Source of the DNA: Mermis nigrescens
Taxonomy: Eukaryota > Nematoda > Enoplea > Mermithida > Mermithidae
NCBI GenBank assembly: GCA_036768485.1
Contig: JAVLUZ010000415.1
Span: 87,501-151,500, forward strand
Reading direction: 5' to 3'
Length of the DNA: 64,000 nucleotides
This document shows, piece by piece, positions 56,701 to 64,000 of this stretch. The notes beneath the pieces are model-generated. The model made no database searches and was not told the DNA's origin. It worked only from the letters and a program-made list of their open reading frames with translations. Each line of letters opens with the position of its first letter. Positions within the stretch are counted from its first letter, which is position 1. Position numbers and translations under genes: made by a program.

Positions 56701-59700
56701 AAATTTACAAAATTTACATTTTTTACTTGCTTATCAATCAGAAAGCTGATCGTTACAATTTTCAGGGTTGGTCGAATATGGCCACTTCTAGATTTTAAGT
56801 TTAAAATTGAAATGGCCATCTTAAAACTTAACGTGTCGTCTAGTTTTTTCGGTTGTATGTTCTTGGATTAACGAAATCAAGGGCAAGTGTAAAATCGTAA
56901 AATTTCCAAGAATAGTTGAGAAGAAATTATAAATACTTGTAAATTTATTACTGCCTGCTAGTAAATTTATTTACATTAAATTTTGGGCCAAATATCAAGA
57001 GGAGGATAGACCATAGGTGGGCAGCACCAAAATTCTAGGGGGGTGAAAACATTTTCAAAGGTCAAAAAATGGTCTTAAAAGTGGTCGTATGGCGAAAAAC
57101 ACCATTTTTCGACGTTTCTCATCGAGCACTATCCAATGGCATCAAAAAATCGCAAAAAAAGCAAAAAAAATTTCAAAATTTGAATTCTGGGGGGTATTTT
57201 GATTTCTGGGGGGGTGCATACCCCCTTCCAAAGCCCCCTAGCCCATGTGTGGGATAGATCAATATATCTATTTGGATATAATCTTTTAATTACTAATTTC
57301 AGCTTTATCCTTGAAGATTTTTTCCGAGGATGTAATTTTTCAGCTTTTTACAGCAGAATTTAGTTTGGACGACAAAATTAAAAGAATGTATATATTGCTA
57401 GAAAAATTAAATAATAAAATGAGTCAATAAATGAGGCATAAACCGAATGGGGCAGTTGAGTAATCGTAAATTCGATCAAAAGGTAAAACTTCAGTTATAC
57501 TCGTTATTAAAATTTCGGAGATTTCTCAAATTTATATGGTGAAATTTCGATTAATTTAATAATTAAAAAATTTAAACCAATAAAAATACGAATTGGATTA
57601 TATTTTATAAAATCAGGCATTATATGGGGTTTCTGGGGTTTATTTTGGCTGCCGTTTATGTCAATAAATCTATTTTTGCATTATACACTCTTCATAGCAT
57701 TATTTTCGATGTATTTTTATGTAAGTATTTAAAAAATTTATTACCTGCCTATTTTATTCTGAATTTTAATCTTATTTGAAACTATTTAAAAATATCTATT
57801 TTTATTTCTATACAGTACAGTTTCATTTGAAAAAGGCGGAATTTGACGAGAAAACCCCGCAAAATTGAAAGATTCCTAATGGTCAGCTTAAATGCTGTAG
57901 AACATTGAAAACTCAAGAATAAAAAATGCTCAATTATGCGCCAAAATTTTCGTGGATGTCAAAAATGAACAATTGAAGTAAAGATGCAAAAATCGTTCAA
58001 TGAAGGAAAAGAATTTATGAACATTTCTTGCTATTCAAATACATATCTAAAATATTTTTATAATGAAACAACTTCTTTGAATGATATGTGGTTGCCATGA
58101 AAGATGACGCGCTATCACCCTCAGAATTATAATAGATGGTGTGTCGCAAGCGCCGCGTTTCGTCCATCATGCGCTATTATCTCTTTTTTATTATTATACG
58201 CCATTGATCTGTATCATCCCGTTAATCTGGCGATGCGGATGGCGCAATTTAGCTATTAATAGCGCCAACACGAAGGAAGCGCGCACGTGAATGTCGTTCT
58301 ATATTTAGGCGAGCCAACATTAAAATCAATATTTTTGCAAGCCGAGCACTGTCTATTAATATTATTTATATATTAAGTCATCTAAAAAACTTCAATAGCA
58401 TTTTTAAAGGGTTTTTTTATAAATCAATTCGGAATGTTTAAAAACTCCTTAATCAGTGCTGCGTACATCGCTCTGTATTGCGTACCTTTCTGCAAAATTC
58501 TTCATCGTCCGTCGCCGGCTTGCAAAAATATTGATTTTAATGTTGGCTCGCCTAAATATAGAACTACATTCACGTGCGCGCTTCCAGCATTCACGTGCGC
58601 GCTTCCTTCTTGTTGGCGCTATTTATAGCTAAATTGCGCCGTCCGCATCGCCAGATTAACGGGATGATACAGATTAATGGCGTATAATAATAAAAAGAGA
58701 TAATAGCGCATGATGGACTAAATGCGGCGCTCGCGACGCACCATCTATTATAATTCTGAGGGTGATAGCGCGTCATCTTTCATGGCGAAAACTGTATGTA
58801 CAAGATAAATTTGAAAGCTACGTGTTTTTGTTCTTTAAATTCCAAATTTAAAATTCAAAAGTAAAGTAATGCTAACAAAATGCATGAAATAATTAGCAAG
58901 ATTAAAATTACTCTTATGTATCTGCATCTCACGTAGGAGTTGTGAATTCAGAATAAAAAAATTGAACTCTTGACCTTTAACCTTTGACCTTTTAATTTTT
59001 CGAATCTAGTACCATACATAGTGTTTTTCTGCCAATATGTATGCATGTTAATTTATTTTTTATCAAGTCGGATAAACAAATAATTAAATAAATAAATAAT
59101 TAAATAAATACAGTGCTCGCCACGAATGTTTAAGTCTTAACATGCTCCATAGGATGATGGGCTTGTTAAGGCTTATATGTTTAATACGTCGGTCGTGCGT
59201 GGGCGGAAATAGGACCGACGTGTTAAAGATATAACCCTAACAAGCTCTAAATTATTTTTTCTCTATTTAAGGGTCCAGCTGGCAGTATGTGTTTCGCGAA
59301 TAATTAAAGTGGATTTCCCAGAGCGATGGCCTACAGTAATTGATAAAATTGGCCAATATTTAAATCCAGATGCGTGCCAATCGTGGATGGGCGCTCTGGT
59401 CGTACTGTATCAGTTGGTGAAAGCGTATGAGTAAGCTTTGTCCTAATGTATGCACTTTCATAAAAAACTAATAATAATTACTTTTATTGGTTTTCGCTTG
59501 AAGATTCAGAATTAAAATTAATATTTCAGATTTTTGGATAGAATGACCGCATTTTTTACTTTTTTACGAATTAAATTTTTTATTTGCGAATTTGTTTTTT
59601 ACGAATTCGATTACGTTTTTTTATTTTAAATTTATTTGAATTTAATTTAAAATTTTTAAATTCAAATAATTTAATGTAATTAATTTTAATCTTAACGATT

Positions 59701-62700
59701 AAAATTTCAAATAAAATTTGAAGCTTGAGTAAAATTCACATTAATTCAAGTTTTAATTCAATTTATTATAATTTAATAACATCTTTTACGAATTTTTCGG
59801 ATTTTTATCCTCATTTTTGTATTTTTAAATTTTTTCTTCTATATTTTTAGATATAAAAAGCCGGAAGAACGCGGTCCATTGGTCGAAGCAATGAAAGTAA
59901 TTTTGCCAACTTTACACAGTCGAATGATCGAGTTGACGCCGGACCAATCGCAGGAGGCGAATTATTTACAAAAAATGATTCTCAAAATATTTTACGCGCT
60001 TGTTCAAGTACGAAATTTCGGTGTGGTGAAGTGTATAGTATACGCTTAACGGCTCTAAATTCTGGGTGGGGGTCTCCGCCCCGGCCATTTTTAGGGGGGG
60101 TGTGAATGACCTACAATTTTAGGCCAAAAATGCCTAAAAACGGCAAAAAATTCAATTTTTTTCAAAAATCCGGGATCAAAATTTTTTTGGCTTTGGGGGG
60201 ATGAGGGGACGGTCAGCTTGGGTGAGGGGATCCTCATACTCAGTTTAGTGTAAAGAAGCATGTGTAAAATAGGTAAATTGGTTTAAACTAGTATAGTTTT
60301 CATAAAGAAGATTACGATGATACACATAATATATACAAAACGGAAGTAATTTCTATTGTCGTCTTCAATGTTCTTTACACTTCTTTACACTTGTTATTTT
60401 TCTTAGTTTTCGCTCAATTTAAACCTAATGTCGATGGAGGAATTCGCCAATTGGTTGGAAATCGTTAGAAAAGTCGTCGATAGGCCCGTTCCAGCGGTTA
60501 GCATTATTTTATATACAAATGTATGATTATTTGTTCTTTACACTTTTTTATTCTCAACAGTTGTGTAACCTTTATGAGTTGTATTTCAGCTAAAAGGAAT
60601 ATGCTTTATAATCTCTTCAAATATTCGCTTTATTTAAATTATAACAAGCCATAGCTAACTTTTTTAAGTCGTGACTTTGAAATTTATGTCGGTTTACACT
60701 CAGTTTTTTATTTCTTACTGTTTAAATATGTTTTTTCAGGAAACGTTGACCGTTGATATTGAGGACAGGCCGAATTTAGTGTGGTGGAAGTGTAAGAAGT
60801 GGGCCATGCATTTGATGACCCGTATTTTCGAACGGTAAACAATTTGGCAAGATTTTAATTTATGTCGATTTTGGATTAAATTGCTTAAAATTACGGTATA
60901 TATACATATATATGTAAGGTCGGATTTTGATCCAAAATTTGCCAATTTCCAGATGTATATTTTATCGTTTCTCTCACTTTACACTTTACACCGCGTTCTC
61001 TACGTGCCGCATTTTGCTTTATCTATTTTAACACATGTATTACTTTACACTTTACACTCCCCGTCATTTTATTTGTACTTTGCATTTTTGTTTCTAAATT
61101 GCAACCCACACTATCGTATTTGCTACAGTTCTCATTTCCGCTTGTAAATTTTTAATATCTTTCACTTTACACTCTACACCGATTTCTTTACCTTTCCTAT
61201 TTTCGCTCGTAAATTCACCATACTTTTTACACTTTACACCTCGTTTACCACACTTCGCATTTTCGGTTGTAAAATTTTTTAGATCATTCACTTTACGCTT
61301 AACACAACTTTCTTTACACTTGTATAATTTTATCTCAATTTAAGTTACGGTAGCCCTGGTCAAGTGAGCTCCGAATATAATCAGTTCGCCGAATTTTACT
61401 TGAAAAATTTTGTCTCGCCCGCCACTCAAACCGTATTAAACGTGTTAGATGCGTACAGAAGAAAGGAATACGTTTCGCCACGGGTTTTATTCCACGCTTT
61501 GGCCTATTTGCAAGCCGGGTAATATTAAAAAGATATTAAAGTGTTAGAATTCTCGCAAATTTATTAGAAAATATTATTTAGAAGTTAAATTTATTGAAAT
61601 TTTTCAAAGCCACTAAAAATGTAAACTTAATTTCCGGGAGATATTCGAAAAATTTAAACAAAAATTCAAAATAGTCGAATTAAAGCAAAGGTTATAATTA
61701 AATTTAAAAATTTAAAAAAAAATTAAATTAAACCACGAAATTATTCAAGACTGAGCCTAAGCTAAGCCTAAATGAAGAAAAAACTGAAAAATTATCCAAT
61801 GAAAGCAAAAACAAAAACACTTGAGGATCGCAATAGCGAGGAAAAGTTTAAAATTAATGCCGGTCTTAAATTATAAAATTTTAAAATCTAAGTTTTAAGT
61901 TATAAATTTGTAACGTGGCAACCGGCCAACTATGTTACCCAGTGAGCTAAATTTTACCCGCACAGGTTTCCCGGGTCTTCCGCTCTAACACGCGTGTGTA
62001 GTTTAACCGACTACTCGGGCTCTTGCTCACTTCTGCGCAATATATTCATTAAGAATGTGTTTCACAACATCAACCCCACGGGTCTAACACCTAAGTATAC
62101 AATTTCCACTGATCCGTAGCTTTCACATTACAAATTGCCTAAATTTGGCGTGTAAAAAATTATATATTGTTTCAGGGTCGGTCATTCGTTTTCGTGGAAA
62201 GTCATCAAGCCGCACTTCTCGGTACGAACTTATTGCTTTGATAAACAGCTTTTGAATTTTTAAATTTAAATTTTAAATTTTTTTTATTTAAAATTTTGTT
62301 AGGAGCCAATTTCACATACTTTTCCTAATTTTTAACGATTAGTACTTGTTTTCTCTAAATTTCAATCTAAACTATTCTGTTTTTAATCATTGTTTTATAT
62401 TTTTAGCCCATTCAAATTCAATTTTATGAAAAGTACACTGGTGTAATTTCAAGCTTGCATTGTACACGTTTTACGCTTTTATTTTTTTAATTGAATTTTG
62501 CAAAAGGAGTTTTTATGCTACCGATATGCTGCATTGAAAATTTAAATTCAAAATTTTTGAACAACCGACTTGTTTTATTTTAATTTTCAGTCAAAATGAT
62601 GCATTCTTAGCCTTTTTTGACCAAAAATGAGGCTCGTTCAATTCTCCCCAAAAAATCCTTTCGAATTTTGGGCAAAAATTTGCTCATTTACGCCTGTTTG

Positions 62701-63935
62701 ATTTTTTTGTGTAATTTTCGACCAAAAAATATAACCTAATCACGTCCAAAAGTTCGATTCAAAACATAATGAAATTTTTTGTCTAAAGGAAATTATCACG
62801 GATGTTATTTTTCCATTGGCGTGTCACGACGAATCGGACGAACAGTTGTGGAAAGAAGATCCGCAAGAATACATTCGTACCAAATACGGTAAATAATGCA
62901 CATATACATATGTACGTACATAATACACTAATAATAAAAATCAATACGTTATTAAGAAATTAGTGAACAAATGAAGAAATGGGGGTGAATAATCGATTAA
63001 AGACATTTATGTAGCAAATTAATTAATTAATTAATTAATTAATTAATCGATTAATTAATCGCACATTAAATTAATAAATTAATGATGAAAAAAGAAAATT
63101 AAATTGTTTAAACCCATGATATTGATGCTTTAATTGAATTGTTCACCCGTCGAAGCGTACGTTTTACCAAAAAGTAGTTATGTACGTATAAACCAGTGAC
63201 ATATGCATCAACTAAATTATTTGCTCGCAGAGGTATGAATGTTTTACGATAAAAGAGTTGAGTTATACCTACACAAGTGAGCTTAATCCTGTGATCTTGA
63301 TGTTTCGGATAAATTATTTATTCACAAACGTACGTATGTATGTTAATCATTTACTATAAGATGATCGTGTCGCTAATATTTGAACTTAAAGCCGCGATGT
63401 TGATGCATCGTTCGTGTTTTGCGGCAAACGATCTGGGTTATCTACGTATTTTAGAGCTTAAACCCGTGATTTGGTGTTTTAGTCGCGTAATTTATTCGCA
63501 GGCGTGAATATCTTGCGAAGAAAAATCCTCTAGGCTAAACCTTGATTTTGATGCGAATTAAATAGTCTACTTTGGGTTAAAAGTGTTTCACGATGAAAAG
63601 ATTGTAATGCTAATATTTGAGCTTAAACCGGCTATGCTACGTTTCGATGTAATTATCCATGCGCTTTACGATTAACCAAATGGGTTATCCGCATCTGAGA
63701 TTAAACCCGTATTTTGATGTTTCAATTGGGTAATTCATTTGCAGACGTATTGGACGAATTGATTAATCCGTCGAGCGCGGCCGTTAGTTTGCTGAGCGAT
63801 TCGGTGAAACGCAAAGACGTTTTGAGCAAAGTGGTGCAGTTTATTTGCCAAATTTTGAACAACGCTCAATCGAGCGCCACTCACGTCGACGGCGCTTTGC
63901 ATATGATCGGCGCTTTGGCGCCGAATTTGATGAAA
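50655..63935 (+). CDS. Ipo7: Importin-7/8 homologue (moleskin-like), N-terminal part
   Basis: Importin-beta-family nuclear transport receptor that binds RanGTP and carries cargo such as ribosomal proteins, histones, SMADs and ERK into the nucleus. Ten exons (50655-50765, 56025-56257, 59272-59430, 59851-60007, 60407-60496, 60740-60834, 61345-61518, 62176-62221, 62789-62888, 63745-63935) join without a phase error into about 452 residues. They align along their length with the N-terminal part of human IPO7 (from MDPNTIIEALRG to [12 protein letters not shown]). Key matches: LPVRQAGVIYLKN-like [92 protein letters not shown] and [10 protein letters not shown]. The family is about 1040 residues long, so more than half lies beyond the right edge. 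In insects a single gene usually stands for IPO7 and IPO8. Confidence 0.95.
50877..52195 (-). mobile_element. CR1/Jockey-type LINE copy 2, split by a nested LINE
   Basis: Sequence collinear with 727-1350 is present at 50877-51138 and resumes at about 51730, where [19 protein letters not shown] is again readable. The 3' tail is AAG/GAA-rich at about 50877-50905. Between the two parts sits another LINE 3' end. Confidence 0.85.
51139..51729 (-). mobile_element. Nested LINE 3' fragment with (TTCA)n tail
   Basis: Begins with GAATGAATGAATGAATGAAA on the plus strand, i.e. a (TTCA)n tail, followed by a distinct but related LINE 3' UTR and RT end. It breaks the collinear match between copy 2 and the copy at 727. 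Confidence 0.85.
52196..52680 (-). mobile_element. LINE fragment of a different subfamily
   Basis: The minus strand reads [29 protein letters not shown] and NVETFKRN, a CR1/Jockey-type RT C-terminus that differs clearly from copies 1-4. Confidence 0.8.
52990..53274 (+). mobile_element. MITE family F inside LINE copy 4
   Basis: CATACATGCAACCGGCGC to ..CTTGTGCACCTATG with flanks CCCACAAA / CCCACAAG (7 of 8). LINE sequence resumes directly after the right flank. It is a shortened family F member, lacking the G-rich left part. Confidence 0.82.
53750..54168. repeat. Cruciform repeat E inside LINE copy 4
   Basis: A cruciform of the CACAAAGATGG..AGTCTTTGTA type lies near each end (53781 and 54116) and GGCGTGAAGCGCCG in the middle. 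LINE sequence is continuous across the insertion (..ATAAGCTT / TTTAACAAG..). Confidence 0.75.
56025..56257 (+). CDS. Ipo7: Importin exon 2: importin-beta N-terminal domain
   Basis: Phase 0 in, phase 2 out (gtatat). [19 protein letters not shown] and [18 protein letters not shown] match the RanGTP-binding N-terminal HEAT repeats. [20 protein letters not shown] closes the exon. Confidence 0.95.
57011..57251 (-). mobile_element. hAT-like MITE family A, inverted copy
   Basis: 241 bp, CATAGGTGGGCAGC to ..GCCCATGTGTG, with flanks GGATAGAC (57003-57010) and GGATAGAT (57252-57259), 7 of 8. Confidence 0.83.
58094..58786. mobile_element. Foldback hairpin element, about 250-bp arms
   Basis: Left arm 58094-58343 and right arm 58517-58786 are inverted near-identical copies: GCCATGAAAGATGACGCGCT pairs with AGCGCGTCATCTTTCATGGC, and GGCGAGCCAACATTAAAATC pairs with GATTTTAATGTTGGCTCGCC. 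A 173-bp spacer separates them. The right arm has a 21-bp tandem duplication around TTCACGTGCGCGCTTCC. No coding capacity. Confidence 0.9.
59272..59430 (+). CDS. Ipo7: Importin exon 3
   Basis: Phase 2 in and out (gtaagc). Reads [20 protein letters not shown] and continues through [20 protein letters not shown]. Confidence 0.95.
59851..60007 (+). CDS. Ipo7: Importin exon 4
   Basis: Phase 2 in, 0 out (gtacga). Reads [18 protein letters not shown].. and ends FYALVQ, as in human (FYALVQ). Confidence 0.95.
60050..60240 (+). repeat. MITE family D copy in importin intron 4
   Basis: CTTAACGGCTCTAAATTCTG to ..GGGATCCTCATAC with the G-rich and C-rich blocks of family D. Confidence 0.6.
60407..60496 (+). 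CDS. Ipo7: Importin exon 5
   Basis: 90 nt, phase 0 both sides (ttcttag / gttagc). Reads [20 protein letters not shown]; the human counterpart is NLTEWIEILKTVVNRDVP. The donor is weak but required by frame. Confidence 0.9.
60740..60834 (+). CDS. Ipo7: Importin exon 6
   Basis: Phase 0 in, 2 out (gtaaac). Reads [20 protein letters not shown], the highly conserved WWKCKKWA block. Confidence 0.96.
60950..61335. repeat. Importin intron 6 with clustered TTTACAC motifs
   Basis: Units of about 90 bp (ACTTTACACTTTACACC, then pyrimidine-rich, then CATTTT..TTGTAAAT) recur four to five times up to the exon 7 acceptor. The same core is clustered at 24.9-26.0 kb. Confidence 0.7.
61345..61518 (+). CDS. Ipo7: Importin exon 7
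   Basis: Phase 2 in and out (gtaata). Reads [20 protein letters not shown], then [14 protein letters not shown]. Confidence 0.95.
61519..62175. other. Importin intron 7
   Basis: AT-rich. A short GCCTAAGCTAAGCCTAA word near 61755 recalls hairpin repeat G. Nothing else recognised. Confidence 0.6.
62176..62221 (+). CDS. Ipo7: Importin exon 8 (46-nt microexon)
   Basis: Phase 2 in, 0 out (gtacga). Reads [15 protein letters not shown]; human GVSHALTWKNLKPHIQ. Its short length is supported by both phases and homology. Confidence 0.93.
62222..62788. other. Importin intron 8
   Basis: AT-rich, no repeat or gene recognised. Confidence 0.65.
62789..62888 (+). CDS. Ipo7: Importin exon 9
   Basis: Phase 0 in, 1 out (gtaaat). 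Reads [20 protein letters not shown] and continues to [13 protein letters not shown]. Confidence 0.95.
63019..63060. repeat. (TTAA)n microsatellite
   Basis: AATTAATTAATTAATTAATT run, about ten units. Confidence 0.95.
63105..63744 (+). repeat. Degenerate tandem repeats in importin intron 9
   Basis: Four to six diverged units of about 100-130 bp, each with GAGCTTAAACCCGTGAT, TTGATGTTTCG, a ..TTATTCGCAGGCGTGAAT block and TTTTACGATGAAAAG. The last unit ends in the true 3' splice site ATTCATTTGCAG. Confidence 0.7.
63745..63935 (+). CDS. Ipo7: Importin exon 10 (last in window, 3' boundary inferred)
   Basis: Phase 1 in. Reads [36 protein letters not shown] and [16 protein letters not shown]. Homology to human stops at LMK, followed by gtgggc and a pyrimidine-rich run that translates unlike the family. 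Exon end at 63935 is therefore preferred, although the frame stays open to the edge. Confidence 0.88.
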
Positions 63936-64000
63936 GTGGGCCACATTTTTCCAACATTTTCTTTTTCCATATTTCTCCTACATATAATTTCTTTCGAAAT
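63936..64000. other. Probable start of importin intron 10
   Basis: Pyrimidine-rich sequence following a gtgggc donor. It remains open in frame, so coding cannot be fully excluded. Confidence 0.55.

Larger units (their letters stand above)
56258..59271. other. Importin intron 2
   Basis: Holds MITE A4 (57011-57251) and the large foldback hairpin (58094-58786); the remainder is AT-rich without a gene. Confidence 0.75.

Overview
This window is nuclear DNA from an animal, most likely an arthropod and probably an insect. It is AT-rich, its protein-coding genes are split into short exons with GT..AG introns, and it is packed with non-autonomous transposons, LINE fragments, minisatellites and inverted repeats. 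The species cannot be named from the sequence alone.

Three genes can be read by joining exons whose splice phases agree. (1) A FOXO-type forkhead transcription factor on the + strand, 5252-24860, five exons, about 575 residues. It keeps two Akt-type sites, the FOXO-specific insertion before recognition helix 3, and an acidic C-terminal activation segment. (2) A divergent secreted-type MAM-domain protein on the - strand, 38312-33180, with a long Ser/Thr/Pro-rich tail. A decayed relative of its MAM exons lies downstream at 31448-28520 (-). (3) The N-terminal 450 or so residues of an importin-7/8 homologue (Drosophila moleskin) on the + strand, from 50655 to the right edge; the gene continues beyond the window. 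The MAM gene and the importin gene diverge from a 12 kb repeat-rich interval. No functional link between the three genes can be shown.

Layout: 1-5.2 kb holds a LINE fragment, a pair of inverted hairpin repeats and a tRNA-derived repeat. 5.2-24.9 kb is FOXO, whose introns hold many short MITEs, several with exact 8-bp target duplications. 24.9-28.5 kb holds degenerate tandem repeats rich in TTTACAC. 28.5-31.5 kb holds the decayed MAM exons and, at 29193-29917, a TIR element filled with a minisatellite. 33.2-38.3 kb is the MAM gene. 38.3-50.6 kb holds inverted-repeat elements, a Harbinger-like element (43757-44636) and a Helitron (45469-46817). 50.6-64 kb is the importin gene; its first intron holds a nest of LINEs and its second holds a 0.7 kb foldback hairpin.

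The most unusual signals are: the minisatellite inside a TIR element; the Helitron with two minisatellites; the decayed MAM paralogue with a Trp-to-stop change; a 13-nt GGCGC-TTC-GCGCC hairpin recurring in unrelated repeat families; TTTACAC/GTGTAAA clusters; and an importin intron whose degenerate repeats each carry a copy of the 3' splice site.
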